Origin: Physella acuta
Lineage: Eukaryota > Mollusca > Gastropoda > Physidae
Assembly: GCF_028476545.1 (NCBI RefSeq)
Contig: NW_026732753.1
Location: 325,001 to 389,000, forward strand
Direction: 5' to 3'
DNA length: 64,000 nucleotides
Under the pieces are notes generated by a model that saw only the letters and a list, made by a program, of their open reading frames with translations, made no database searches and was not told the DNA's origin. This document shows, piece by piece, positions 46,595 through 59,705 of the stretch (the first letter of the stretch is position 1; each line of letters opens with the position of its first letter). Both the position numbers and the translations under genes were made by a program.

Positions 46595-48423
46595 TAAATA
46601 TTAAAAAAAAGGGCTAGCCTATAGACTATTATAATTAAAATAAAAAATAGGCCTATAATAATTATATTAGGCCTATAGGCCTATTTTTTATTTTAATTAA
46701 TTATTATTTTAAGTAGGCCTATGTAATAGTATGTATGTAGTACTTATGAACTATGTTAATTTTTTTAAAAATATGATTTATGTACATGTAAGTACTAAGT
46801 AGGCCTGCCTAATTAAATTGACTAATTGAATTGTCGATTGACAAATTGTTCATTCAAATTGATTGATAATCGACGATCGTTTACATTACAACTTTACTTT
46901 TTTTTACTTTAGATCTAGAGATCTAGATTCTAGTTTAGGTCTTACCGATCATGTATGTAATCATGTAGATCTAGATTTCTAGATCTATGTATTATGATCA
47001 TGTATGTAATTAGAATATGTTGCTAGGTACAAATCAAATTCGGTTGAACACTTGCGAAATCTAGATCTAGAATATCTAAAAAAAAATTTGTTTTTATTTT
47101 TCTACCATAGACGCCGGAAGTGTAAACATGTTGCATGGAGATATATGGAGCTCTTTTATAAACAGATGCAGCTAGATCTAGGTCTTGTTTTTGTTCTTTA
47201 ACTAGGCCTAGCACATAAAGTGATGACGAAGACGGAAGCGGAACAATTTCCAAATAGAATCTAGATCTAGTAGTTTTGCTGCAAACGACACAAGAAAATA
47301 TTTTTTTTAAAAGCTGTTTTTGGTCAACTAGTATTTTTTTGCAAGAGAATGCATAGGCACGCATAGTCATAGAACGTTCATGAACCATTTATATAATCTA
47401 CAACTCTACATCTTACTACCCCATTCATCAAGGCAAGGTTCTTCACTGCTCACAACAAGTCAGGTGTGAAACTAAACATTGAATGATGATTGAATGAAAG
47501 TATTTTATTATTTTTATCATTTATTAATATGCCTATTTATTAATTAAGAGTAATAATTTAGATGCCCCCCCCCCCTCCCCCCTTGAAGAGATGCCTGGAA
47601 GAAACTTTGGCAAGAAATAGACTGTTTTGGGCGGGGAACTGCCAAGAAACTTGCTAGAGACTGTAGAAAACAACTTTCTTTGATTGTCTCCATGTGTCCT
47701 TGAAGTTGATTGGAAAAGATGATGATTCACCATCCTAACATACAATGCTGCACTCATTCACTTCCTCAAGTTTCATTTTTTTATAAAAAAAATTTCTAAT
47801 CATCTCCTTCACATGCATTTGCGTTGTCACCTGGATCTACATCTTGCTTTTTTCAGGTGCAGTAAAAAAGAGCATATAAAAATCTAGATTTATTATCTAG
47901 AAATATAGTTGTGGCCACTGCAATAAATACAAACTAAACTTAAAAACTGTTAGGTGGTGTGAGATTTGAAAGAATAGAAAAAGCAGACATCTCACATTTC
48001 TGGTATTTTGTGAGAAAAAATTGGTGAAGGAAAGTTTTTGCAATTTACCACACTGCCTTTTCAAGTTTAACTTCTTGCAATTTACCATGTGTCATGGTTG
48101 GTCTCCTCCCCCCCCCCCCCCCCCCTAATCTTGCTATCTAAGCTTGAGTCAGAGAAACAAATGGTACACATTTATTTTTCAAAAATGAACATAAGATTAC
48201 AGATTACAAGGAAATAGAGGTTTAGCATAAGTGTTTCCTAAGCTATCAATTTATACTGATAAATCAACTTGGTATCAAACTTTAGGAAAACAAATGTTGT
48301 TTGTTATTTTTTAAGTCATTATAAACAATGAAAATTGAAAATTATAACCCATGTTCATTCTTCAGCAAATGACATTTTTGTAATATATTCATTGCTGATA
48401 GCTCATTTTCTAACTCCTCTCAG
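46595..48423. other. AT-rich intergenic DNA
   Basis: Contains many aggcctat and agatctag words. ETS-like gccggaagt (about 47113) and gacggaagcgg (about 47231) words could mark a promoter for a plus-strand transcript, but no first exon is clear. No convincing coding frame. Confidence 0.4.
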
Positions 48424-48533
48424 GACATTTCAGATACCAGCCTTTCTTTAACAAGAAACTATTCTTCATCATGCCAGAAAAATCAGACAAAAAAAGCTCA
48501 ACAAAAAAAAATAAAACTGAGGAGAAAAATAAG
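48424..48533 (+). CDS. Possible coding exon, lysine-rich, unrecognised gene
   Basis: A 110-nt segment bounded by cctctcag and |gtaattt. In the frame of an internal ATG (48471) it is open from the acceptor, reading HFRYQPFFNKKLFFIMPE and then a Lys/Ser/Glu-rich stretch ending EEKNK. The exon may be internal (open across its whole length) or may start at the ATG. A 21-nt putative microexon (49602-49622, followed by gtaagt) would be in phase, but no further exon was found. Function unknown. The borders are ordinary, so chance is possible. Confidence 0.35.
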
Positions 48534-50652
48534 GTAATTTTCTTGAGTAATGTTACTGTTACATATCTACTGAAATTAAAAGGGAATTTAGCCATTTCAA
48601 TCGTTTTGTTAGTTTATTTAATTAAAGTAAAAATATTTTTGTCATTCTTGCTAATAGTACATGATCATAAAGCTTGATTTTAAAATGCTAATATATTTTG
48701 GTTTTTTGGCATTGTTTAATGAATAAAGGTTTTTTATATTTTTATTTCAACTAACATGTTTATTATTAAGGAAACTGCTTGGTAAAAACAATAACCCCAT
48801 TTAAGCTGGAACAATTGTAAAAGCTTTGCTTTATTATTACTAGCTTTTTTACATTAGCCTTTTGTTTCTTCATTTAAATCTTTACTCAGGCAGGTTTGAG
48901 CTATTTGGTGAATACTTGTTTATTTGATTTTACTAACTGTAGTAAGTTATCACTATAACATAAGTAAGCCATTGAAGTGAATCCACACAGGACTTGTTTG
49001 AATGGTGCCAACAAAGACACCAAGCTTATCTGTACTGTGTGAACATACAGCAAGATTAGAACCAATCAAGGAAGACCTTACATGCTGGACTTTCTGCTCA
49101 CTACATCTTCCTAGCTTTTAGTTCTATATTTGACCAGCTTATCTTTTAGTATGCAACTAGTAGCCTACTAATCCAACATCCAACTCTGCCAGCTGTAGTT
49201 TGTGATAGAGAAATGCCACACCATCAGTTCCACTAGGACCAGGCCACACCAACCATTCCTAGCCAGCAAGCTGAGAGAAAAACTTGACTAGCATGTTTCA
49301 AGCTTACAGACAACCCATGACCCAGCTTTGAAGTACTCATTACGATTGCTTAAATTTGACCTCTGTCATCTAGCCAATTGTAAGTTGCTTAGCTTTATTT
49401 TGACATTGTTCAAGTGGATGAGAAATACAGTGTTTTTATTTCACCATTTTATTTTTATAATTTTTATTTCACTTTCTAAAATTAACATTTTGGTTTAAGT
49501 GTTATAACCTGCATTTGTAGATTTAGTTTTCAAACAAGTCCCATTCTATTTATACCAAATGTTTTTAGTCACTTATCCCTATTTTGTCCTATCCTATTAA
49601 GGCAAACATTTTGCATGAATTTGTAAGTCAGCATTCCAATTGTGTTGCTGATAACATGATTTCTTGTAACCAACTCTCCTTTTGTTTTTCAATGTTTTTT
49701 TTTCCAAACAGACAGATTGAGCAACCTAGGATGAAGGAAACAGGTCTATTTATAGCTTGTGCTTTTATTACACTAAGCCTTCAGCATTTTCATTCACTCT
49801 AGCATGCTTTAACACTTCTTTAACTAACATCTTTGGCTTGTTTTGTTTTTTTAAACAATTTGTAAATGAAATGACACTATTTGTATTTAAAGTATTTAAA
49901 AGTAGACAATTCTAATTTAAGAGCTGACAACTGCTAGATCTAGTACTTATGTCAGGATAATCTCACACTATGGCTAGAGTAATTGTGCATTATATTTTAA
50001 CAATTTTAATGCATGGTTTTTGTTATTCTTTCTAAAAGTTGCTTTTGTCAATCTCTTGTAAAAGCTGTCTCACAAAACTACATCTGCTAGACAAGACATT
50101 GTTTGAATGACCCATGGTCAGATATATTTATGGTGATTGGATAATTAGAAAAAAATGTGTCTTTAATGACTGACATTAACTTAACATTGAGAGTAACAGA
50201 ACTTTCAAGTTATACTAACATGATTGCCCAATTTTCCTATCATGTTCCTACACTTATGAATTGAATTTAAAAAAGCAGAACCTGATCCATACAGGCTCAG
50301 ATGTGAAGGATTAGTACATCTTTTCAAAAGCTGCTGTGTGAATAACATGATTAAACGGACAGTGCATGGACATTAAAAGCTAGTTGTAATGCCCTGGCCT
50401 CACATATCTCAGTGACTCTTGCTCTGACTTGCCCCCTAAAAGATGCCTGCCTGTCAGGTTTTATGTCAGTTGCCATACAACCTCCTACTCTAGTCAACTA
50501 ACTCATCGCCTGACAGTTCATGATAAGCATTCACTCACTGTATGACTGGTCGGCTAACATGAGCGCCAACTACCGCTAGACTACCCTGTCTCTGCTAGAC
50601 TGGACTCCCAAAGTTGGGACTGTGAGCTCGTTTTAGTTTGATTGTTGTCTAC
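48534..50652. other. AT-rich DNA, no gene recognised
   Basis: Single-copy sequence with a few plausible but unconnected splice-like borders. No arrays or transposon ends recognised. Confidence 0.35.
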
Positions 50653-50842
50653 CTTTTTTCGTTTTAGTCAAATATTTGTGTTCTAGCTCTAAAGCTCTCT
50701 CTTCTATCTTTTCATGTGATATTATAACGCTTAAGTTAAGTGCTGTACAAAATTGTGATAGCCTCCTACCGGAAAAATAAAACATTGGGGCTATGCCGAA
50801 TGGGTGTATCCTAATATTTTGTTTTAAATAAAATAATTTCAC
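50653..50842 (-). CDS. Possible first exon, minus strand, unrecognised
   Basis: An ATG-initiated 63-codon frame ends at a donor-like aaaaag|gtagac (minus). The peptide has an amphipathic, basic N-terminus (KLFYLKQNIRIHPFG) and a charged helix-like part (EKIEERALELEHKYL). The composition is protein-like rather than random AT-rich, but I recognise no family and find no second exon. Confidence 0.25.
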
Positions 50843-51059
50843 ACTACGTTGACAAATTCCTGCTTATTATAACGTTAAAGAACTGATGCATTATCTAGCG
50901 GATTGTTTTATATTAATAGGCTATATGTAGGCCTATTTGAATAAAAATAAAACGTATAGTCAACATAACAATGCTATACATTCTATGATTCAAATACTCA
51001 CTGGTCGGTGGGCATCTGGCCAATGTGTGGCTAAAACAGTTGGGGCACCACCTAGAAGC

Positions 51060-52115
51060 ATATGTGAACCCTATGTTTGGTGGCTAGCACATGAGATAGC
51101 CAACTTCTTGTGCTCCGAACAGTCACGTATGTATCCAGGGTAAACCCTAGGTGTAGTGGCATGAGATATCAGCCAACTACTTGTGCTCTGAACAGTCACG
51201 TATGTATCCAGGGTAAACCCTATGTGTGGTGGCTAGCACATGAGATTTCAGCCAACCACTTGTGCTCTGAACAGTCACGTATGTATCCAGGGTAAACCCT
51301 ATGTTACTGGCTAGCATATGAGATTTCAGCCAACCACTTGTGCTCTGAACAGTCACGTATGTATCCAGGGTAAACCCTATGTGTAGTAGCTAGCACATGA
51401 GATAGCCAACTACTTGTGCTCCGAACAGTCACGTATGTATCCAGGGTAAACCCTAGGTGTAGTGGCTAGCACATGAGATAGCCAACTACTTGTGCTCTGA
51501 ACAGTCACGTATGTATCCAGGGTAAACCCTATGTGTATAGGCTAGCACATGAGATGTCAGCGAACTATTTGTGCTCTGAACAGTCACGTATGTATCCAGG
51601 GTAAACCCTATGTTACTGGCTAGCATATGAGATTTCAGCCAACCACTTGTGCTCTGAACAGTCACGTATGTATCCAGGGTAAACCCTATGTGTGGTGGCT
51701 AGCACATAAGATATCAGCCAACCACTTGTGCTCCGAACAGTCACGTATGTATCCAGGGTAAACCCTATGTGTAGTGGCATGAGATATCAGCCAACCACTT
51801 GTGCTCTGAACAGTCACGTATGTATCCAAGGTAAACCCTATGTGTGGTGGCTAGCACATAGCTTAATAAGATATCAGCCAACTACTTGTGCTCCTAACAG
51901 TCAAGTATGTATCCAGGGTAAACCCTATGTGTAGTGGCATGAGATATCAGCCAACCACTTGTTGTGCTCTGAACAGTCACATATGTATCCAGGGTAAACC
52001 CTATGTGTGGTGGCTAGCACATGAGATATCAGCCAACCACTTGTGCTCCGAACAGTCACATATGTATCCAGGGTAAACCCTATGTGTAGTGGCATGAGAT
52101 ATCAGCCAAGCACTG
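51060..52115. repeat. ~79-bp minisatellite, about 13 copies
   Basis: Core gaacagtcacgtatgtatcc plus agggtaaaccctatgtgtgg and gagatatcagccaaccactt. Copies vary in length by small internal deletions. Each unit contains the palindrome agggtaaaccct. Confidence 0.9.
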
Positions 52116-52635
52116 GTCTCAACTCCGGGTGTAAACTTCGTGTCAGACTTGCACAGGTTTAATCAAGTGACGGCCACTAGCATGTCGCCCGGGCCACGCC
52201 GTGTATCCAGTCCGACCCAGAGATAAGCAGTTATCTCCGGCCTTCGAGCCGCGGTGTGCTCCCCACATGACTATTGATATTCTCTCCCTAACTGCTTGTC
52301 AATAAACGCTACTTGTCTGCCCGCTCTGTTTTAATGTATGCTCCGCTAGATAATGTATACACTTGTCCGTGAATATCGCCCTCATCAAGCCAGCCTGCAC
52401 CACGTGTGTCAACTCACCGGATATAGGCATCGTGAGTTCAATGTGACTTGTGACTCGCACCAGCAACCCTCGCCACATGTTTCGGTTTTAGCTCAACGGC
52501 TGCTGGAGCTGGCTTGTTTTCGTATGACGTCATGATGAACTGGAGAAAAAAGGCCTTTAGTCCAGCGAATATGAAACCCGGTTTTTTCAAAAGGAAGATA
52601 AATTCTGCGCTAAAGGCATCCATACACGGGGTAGG
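52116..52635. other. Single-copy spacer
   Basis: Moderately GC-rich sequence between two arrays. Nothing recognised. Confidence 0.35.
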
Positions 52636-53578
52636 TCAGTGCTTGTGTTTGTTGGATCGTGTCATCTCTTTACTGGATTACCTTTTTGGTTGGTAGGATT
52701 GTGAGGTCTCTTAATAGGTCTACTGTTTTGTTTGTAGGATTGTGTCATCTCTTTATTAGGTCAGCTGTTTTGTTTTTAGGATTGTGTCATGGGGTCAGCT
52801 GTTTTGTTTGTAGGATTGTGTCATTAGGTAAGCGGTTTTGTTTGTATGATTGTGTCATGAGGTCAGCTGTTTTGTTTGTAGGATTGTGTCATGAGGTCAG
52901 CTGTTTTGTTTGTAGGATTGTGTCTCAGCTGTTTTATTTGTAGGATTGTGTCATGAGGTAAGCGGTTTTGTTTGTAGGATTGTGTCATGAGGTCAGCTGT
53001 TTTGTTTGTAGGATTGTGCCATCTCTTTATTAGGTCAGCTGTTTTGTTTTTAGGATTGTGTCATGGGGTCAGCTGTTTTGTTTTTAGGATTGTGTCATTA
53101 GGTAAGCGGTTTTGTTTGTAGGATTGTGTCATGAGGTCAGCTGTTTTGTTTGTAGGATTGTGTCATGAGGTCAGCTGTTTTGTTTGTATGATTGTGTCAT
53201 CTCTTTATTAGGTCAGCTGTTTTGTTTGTAGGATTGTGTCAGTAGGTCATATGTTTTGTTTGTAGGATTGTGCCATCTCTTTATTAGGTCAGCTGTTTTG
53301 TTTGTAGGATTGTGTCATTAGGTCATCTGTTTTGTTTGTAGGATTGTGTCATGAGGTCAGCTGTTTTGTTTGTAGGATTGTGTCTCAGCTGTTTTGTTTG
53401 TAAGATTGTGTCATGAGGTCAGCTGTTTTGTTTGTAGGATTGTGTCATGAGGTCAGCTGTTTTGTTTGTAGGATTGTGTCATTAGGTCAGCTGTTTTGTT
53501 TGTAGGATTGTGTCATGAGGTCAGCTGTTTTGTTTGTAGGATTGTGTCATTAGGTCAGCGGTTTTGTTTGTATGATTG
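52636..53578. repeat. ~34-bp minisatellite, about 27 copies
   Basis: Core ggtcagctgttttgtttgta plus ggattgtgtcatga. A longer variant with atctctttatta recurs at intervals, showing higher-order duplication. Confidence 0.93.
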
Positions 53579-53739
53579 TCAATTATTCACGGGACATCCG
53601 ACACTTAGATAGAATGGATGTAATCACGATTTACCTAAGTACTCTCTTAAATTTGGTGAAGGCCACTCTCCTCCCTATACACATTAGCGTATTTCATTGG
53701 GTGCCACACAGACTGATACAACTGTTCACCTGCCTTCTA

Positions 53740-54035
53740 CGGCTCCCATAGTGAATCGTGTGTACCAGTGGTGAGACATGCTCCCATAGTGAATCGTGTG
53801 TACCAGTGGTGAGACATGCTCCCATAGTGAATCGTGTGTACCAGTGGTGAGACATGCTCCCATAGTGAATCGTGTGTACCAGTGGTGAGACATGCTCCCA
53901 TAGTGAATCGTGTGTACCAGTGGTGAGACATGCTCCCATGGTGAATCGTGTGTACCAGTGGTGAGACATGCTCCCATAGTGAATCGTGTGTACCAGTGGT
54001 GAGACATGCTCCCATAGTGAATCGTGTGTACTAGT
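53740..54035. repeat. 38-bp minisatellite, 8 copies
   Basis: Near-perfect units of gctcccatagtgaatcgtgt plus gtaccagtggtgagacat. Confidence 0.95.
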
Positions 54036-54262
54036 GGTGAGACTGACACCAACAGCTGTATGACTGAGACCAACAGCTGTATGACTGACACCAACAGCTG
54101 TATGACTGACACCAACAGCTGTATGACTGACACCAACAGCTGTATGACTGACACCAACAGCTGTATGACTGACACCAACAGCTGTATTACTGACACCAAC
54201 AGCTGTATGACTGACACCAAGAGCTGTATGACTGACACCAAGAGCTGTATGACTGACACACC
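54036..54262. repeat. 21-bp minisatellite, about 11 copies
   Basis: Units of caccaacagctgtatgactg plus a, each with the E-box/palindrome CAGCTG. They directly join the preceding 38-bp array through a shared gagac junction. Confidence 0.95.
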
Positions 54263-54409
54263 TCCGACATGTCATGTCACTGACAGAACACTTGCATGTT
54301 CACACGCACCTTGGCCCGAATGTTTAACGCTCACAGCAACACTTTAATTTGTCTCGTCCCTTAACGGTTCATACAATTTATTTTTAACACAAAGTTTCTC
54401 TCCAACATG

Positions 54410-54560
54410 TATGTGAACCATTCACCAATCAATCTGAATGCCTGGATTGTTACATTATACATTCACCAATCTGAATGCCTGGATTGTTACATTATACATT
54501 GACCAATCTGAATGCCTGGATTGTTACATTATACATTGACCAATCTGAATGCCTGGATTG
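54410..54560. repeat. ~39-bp repeat, 4 copies
   Basis: Units of caatctgaatgcctggattg plus ttacattatacattgac. Confidence 0.9.
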
Positions 54561-55139
54561 TTACAGTATACATGTAGCCACCCATTCCCTGGTCTCACTG
54601 TAGAGATCACCCAATGCCCAAGGTTTAGCACCAAAAAAAGCACTTGATAATACTTACCATGTATAAACGTCCTAGTGTCAGCAGGGCCGTACACATGTTT
54701 TGACCCCACACCCCATAACGTTATGACCATAACCCCTTGGATCGTTCACATGATAGTACAATTCAAGACCCGCTGCATCTACATTAGAAACTTGTGTAAA
54801 GCCTTAGAAACTTACACTGTATATTGTATTTGAACACACATGTCCCCGGCTGTTATCTAACAAGTGCATGATCACAAGATGAGTTAAAAGTTAAAATCTT
54901 TGGTAGAACTGCCAAACTTAGAGAAATACAATCCCTATACTTTTATTGTCTCGTACCAACTTTGGTTGCTTCATATTCATAATGTTTAAAATTTGAAGAA
55001 AAATAGCTACAATTTCTCCCAGCTGCCCCCCCCCCCCCCCCCCCCGTAGGTCTCACAATAGGTGTGTACACGATAGGTGTGTACACGACAGTACAGATGT
55101 GTACATGAGAATCCATGTGTGAACCTTGTTGCTCCCCAG
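54561..55139. other. Single-copy flank of the SMP-type exon
   Basis: Includes a C homopolymer (about 55026-55045) and short gtgtgtacacga repeats just before the acceptor at 55139. Confidence 0.4.
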
Positions 55140-55486
55140 GCCCTGAGTGGCCGGCCGCCGGTGTACAGAAACATGTCCACGGCCAACGGAGACATCGCCA
55201 CAGCCGAGGCCGTGGAGCTGGCCGAGACCAAGAAGACGGTGACCAGCTTCGTGGGCATGTACATCATCGTCTCCCTCACGGTGGCCCTCGCCTGGCTCCT
55301 CGGCTATTTCGACTTCTCCTTCTTGTGGGTCTTCATCAGCATCGCCTCGCTGTTCGTGGTGTGGAAGGCCAAGATCAGCAAGATCATCACACAGCACCTC
55401 TGTCAGGAGGAGGCCACGCTCTACAGGAAGAGGGCCTTTCGTCAGAATGAGACGGCTGAGTGGTTCAACTTCCTGCTCAATAGATG
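55140..55486 (+). CDS. First coding exon of a hairpin-anchored SMP/C2-type membrane protein (partial)
   Basis: The exon is bounded by gctccccag and tg|gtgagt. The likely start ATG is at 55173, with 33 nt of 5' UTR in the exon, giving 104 codons plus two bases. Two adjacent hydrophobic segments (about residues 25-46 and 48-64) are separated by only a Asp-containing turn, the hairpin anchor seen in ER membrane-contact proteins such as extended synaptotagmins. A basic/helical linker follows, and then ETAEWFNFLLNR, which resembles the opening of an SMP lipid-transfer domain. I infer a lipid-transfer protein with SMP and C2 domains encoded by exons beyond the window; the exact family is uncertain. 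The exon is strikingly GC-rich compared with its flanks. No following exon was found in the remaining 8.5 kb. Confidence 0.7.
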
Positions 55487-55849
55487 GTGAGTACACGTCG
55501 GGCGGGGGGGGGGGGGGTGTCATGTCAGAGAGTCGTAGAGAGGTTTGTCGTCATTAGGTGTGTCATTTCAGATAGTACCAGCATTATTCATTATGTGCTC
55601 ATTTTGTGTGTGACGTAAATGTGTCAACAATGTCGTGTGTGACGTAAATGTGTCAACAATGTGTGTGTTCATTGGGTGTGATGACACGCATGACTGTGCG
55701 GGTGGGTGTGGCGGGTGAGGGCTCAAATGACTTTTCATCTGCTGCGTCACGTGGTTGGAAAGACTTAATGGATGACCCAACAAAGAGAAGAATAAGTTAA
55801 ATTATGTGTCTCGCTAGATCAATAGACTAAGCGGTGGCCTGGTTTAATC

Positions 55850-56885
55850 CGTTTCTCTGTGCTACTCCAGCTATACTTTCTCTGTGCTACTCCAGCTATA
55901 CTTTCTCTGTGCTACTCCAGCTATACTTTCTCTGTGCTACTTCGGCTATACTTTCTCTGTGCTACTCCAGCTATACTTTCTCTTTGCTACTCCAGCTATA
56001 CTTTCTCTGTGTTACTCCAGCTATACTTTCTCTGTGCTACTCCAGCTATACTTTCTCTGTGCTACTCCAGCTATACTTTCTCTGTGTTACTCCAGCTATA
56101 CTTTCTCTGTGCTACTCCAGCTATACTTTCTCTGTGCTACTCCAGCTATACTTTCTCTGTGCTACTTCGGCTATACTTTCTCTGTGCTACTCCAGCTATA
56201 CTTTCTCTGTGCTACTCCAGCTATACTTTCTCTGTGCTACTCCAGCTATACTTTCTCTTTGCTACTCCAGCTATACTTTCTCTTTGCTACTCCAGCTATA
56301 CTTTCTCTGTGCTACTCCAGCTATACTTTCTCTTTGCTACTCCAGCTATACTTTCTCTGTGCTACTCCAGCTATACTTTCTCTGTGCTACTCCAGCTATA
56401 CTTTCTCTGTGCTACTTCGGCTATACTTTCTCTGTGCTACTCCAGCTATACTTTCTCTGTGCTACTCCAGCTATACTTTCTCTGTGCTACTCCAGCTATA
56501 CTTTCTCTTTGCTACTCCAGCTATACTTTCTCTTTGCTACTCCAGCTATACTTTCTCTGTGCTACTCCAGCTATACTTTCTCTTTGCTACTCCAGCTATA
56601 CTTTCTCTGTGCTACTCCAGCTATACTTTCTCTGTGCTACTCCAGCTATACTTTCTCTGTGCTACTTCGGCTATACTTTCTCTGTGCTACTCCAGCTATA
56701 CTTTCTCTGTGCTACTCCAGCTATACTTTCTCTGTGCTACTCCAGCTATACTTTCTCTGTGCTACTCCAGCTATACTTTCTCTGTGCTACTCCAGCTATA
56801 CTTTCTCTGTGCTACTCCAGCTATACTTTCTCTGTGCTACTCCAGCTATACTTTCTCTGTGCTACTCCAGCTATACTTTCTCTTC
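55850..56885 (+). repeat. 25-bp pyrimidine-rich minisatellite, about 41 copies
   Basis: Unit ctccagctatactttctctg plus tgcta. Variants (ctttgcta, cttcggcta) recur in blocks, showing a higher-order unit of about 240 bp. All three plus frames are open, giving 370-420-codon artefacts. It lies in the intron after the SMP-type exon. Confidence 0.95.
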
Positions 56886-57084
56886 ACTCTACACACAATG
56901 TACTTGCTATATGCTACACACACAGGATACTTTCACTGTGCTGTAGCTTTCACTGTGCTATACACAAACTATACGTTCACTGTGCTATACACGAACTATA
57001 CGTTCACTGTGCTGTAGCATTTACTGTTCTATACACAAACTATACGTTCACTGTGCTATACACGAACTATACGTTCTATTTATA

Positions 57085-57511
57085 CGAGCCGACCCGCGGC
57101 GTATCATACGCCGCTATTTAGTTGTTGTTTTTTCTACTTTTCAGTAATTCATAATTTGTGAATTCGACAGTACTAATGCTGCCACTGAAAATATATTTGC
57201 TTTAAAACACTAAAACCCTCCTTTCCCCCAACCACCCCCCCCCCCCTCCTCGTGAAAGCAGCCTCCTCTTAGTTACCTACCCTAAGTTTAAAATCGTTTC
57301 AAACTAAATTATCTGCCACTAATAGCCGTCACTAAACCCGTCTCTACGCTTGTAAACAGCGTGAACCACAGCTCATCAGACCATGTGGGTATGGGGGGGG
57401 GGGGGGGGGTAATAGAGATATGCCTAGAGAGGAAGAGAGGGGACTGCTGGGCGCGTTTACAGCTTGTTTTCTAGCGTCTCCCAGAAGAGAATTATATATA
57501 TAGAAGATAGA
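57085..57511 (-). mobile_element. Helitron-like non-autonomous element, copy D
   Basis: Same family as copies A-C, minus strand: A|TCTATCTTCTATATATATA start; hairpin gcggcgtatgatacgccgc then gggtcggctcg and T at the end. Perfect hairpin arms in this copy. Confidence 0.6.
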
Positions 57512-58798
57512 TACACTAATTATAGGTTCACTATACTGTATATAAACCTTAGGTTGGATGTAGCGTAGGTATGTATCACCTACTGCCGTGGCAGTGACCT
57601 CAAGAAGGATTGGACACATCGTTTGTCTACGTCACGTGACATGGGTCTAACCTTTGGTTTACTGGGGATGTCTGCCACAGCTCATCTCTCCATTCGACTA
57701 TCTTAGTTATTGAACCGACATTTTTCTAGGAATTTTTTCAAACAATTGACAGGATCATACCACTTAAATTAGTCAATCCCTTCTAAACTTTGGCCACCCG
57801 GACAAACATTGAGAACATTGTTGGTTCAACACAATCTACGTCAGTCGTTTGGGGTTGAATGTCTCTAACTACACCCTGGCCACATGGGACGTCACATTTC
57901 TACAGACGACGGCTTTCAACCTGTGACGTCAGACGTGAGAAGTTATCCAAAGACCTAGTTTGTTAACGTGGTCGTCATGTGCTAACATCAGACGTCAACA
58001 TGTGACGTCAGCTACAGTAGCAGTCCCCATTATCCTGCCTGGTGTGTTGAGAGGTTTTCTAACAGACAATACATACAAATGTGCTCAGTAGTCCTTGACC
58101 TTTGTCAATGTGTCACAGTGTCGTTCTCTTGTCCTACTCACCACATTTACATATTCAAACAGATCTAAACTGATCCATCTGCACGATACTAACGTTGTTT
58201 GTAGATCAGTTGACGGTTGTTGATCTAATATAGCCAATACTTCAATATGGCTCCAGCTATTTAACATGAGCGTGTAACGACCTACCCTTTTAGCCTTCAT
58301 TAAACCCAACCTAAATGTGTCCTTTCAAAAGGCCAGCGATGTGATAGCAACTTTTTAAATATTTCATTTAATTGGTTGACGGAGTTGTTTGTTGTCGTCA
58401 GCTCGTGGAAATGTCTAGTTGTTGGTTTAGTTTTTAAACGATTGGCCGTAAATTTTACGCTGGTACTTCATCCTCCCCTGCCCCACCTCCCATCTGTATT
58501 GGATGTGTTATCATGTTGGTGGCAATACAGGGGCGAGGGGAGGGAGGGGGGGGGGGTCAGAATGAAAACGTCCAACTGATATTCTAAAGCAGCTGGAGTG
58601 GACTGTGGAATGGGCAGCTGAAGAGGAAATGATTAGATTATTTGTGAGTGACCTTTTCTTTCTCGTCTCCGGCCCAGCTGGTCATCGATCTTTGCCTCAC
58701 AAGATACCGTGTACACGGGCAGAGAGTAGATTGATGGAATACGTTGCCCAATTTATGCTTGGGGGAAACATTTACTCCTAGCTATATCAGTACCGTCC
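57512..58798. other. Intronic single-copy DNA
   Basis: Several cgtcac/gacgtca words; no gene or transposon end recognised. Confidence 0.35.
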
Positions 58799-59705
58799 CT
58801 GAAAGTTTGGTTTAAAAATTGAATAGGCTCAACTTTCAATTCTATCCAAACCTGAAAGTTTGGTTTAAAAATTGAATAGGCTCAACTTTCAATTCTTCCC
58901 AAACCTCAAAGTTTGGTTTAAAAATTGAATAGGCTCAACTTTCAATTCTTCCCAAACCTCAAAGTTTGGTTTAAAAATTTAATAGGCTCAACTTTCAATT
59001 CTATCCAAACCTCAAAGTTTGGTTTAAAAATTGAATAGGCTCAACTTTCAATTCTATCCAAACCTCAAAGTTTGGTTTAAAAATTGAATAGGCTCAACTT
59101 TCAATTCTATCCAAACCTCAAAGTTTGGTTTAAAAATTGAATAGGCTCAACTTTCAATTCTATCCAAACCTCAAAGTTTGGTTTAAAAATTGAATAGGCT
59201 CAACTTTCAATTCTATCCAAACCTCAAAGTTTGGTTTAAAAATTGAATAGGCTCAACTTTCAATTCTATCCAAACCTCAAAGTTTGGTTTAAAAATTGAA
59301 TAGGCTCAACTTTCAATTCTATCCAAACCTCAAAGTTTGGTTTAAAAATTGAATAGGCTCAACTTTCAATTCTATCCAAACCTCAAAGTTTGGTTTAAAA
59401 ATTGAATAGGCTCAACTTTCAATTCTATCCAAACCTCAAAGTTTGGTTTAAAAATTGAATAGGCTCAACTTTCAATTCTATCCAAACCTCAAAGTTTGGT
59501 TTAAAAATTGAATAGGCTCAACTTTCAATTCTATCCAAACCTCAAAGTTTGGTTTAAAAATTGAATAGGCTCAACTTTCAATTCTATCCAAACCTCAAAG
59601 TTTGGTTTAAAAATTGAATAGGCTCAACTTTCAATTCTATCCAAACCTCAAAGTTTGGTTTAAAAATTGAATAGGCTCAACTTTCAATTCTATCCATACC
59701 TGAAA
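58799..59705. repeat. 53-bp minisatellite with two hairpins per unit, about 17 copies
   Basis: The unit contains aaacctcaaagtttggttt and then attgaataggctcaactttc aat. Each half is self-complementary (AAACC/GGTTT; ATTGAA/TTCAAT). Copies are nearly identical except at the edges. Confidence 0.95.

Noticed and set aside
49602-49622. 21-nt microexon after the lysine-rich exon
   Set aside because: Borders are acceptable and in phase, but nothing joins it to a further exon; too short to support alone.
55834-57121. Three overlapping plus-strand frames of 370-420 codons
   Set aside because: A 25-bp unit without stops cycles through three frames; identical peptides in shifted order show it is a repeat artefact.
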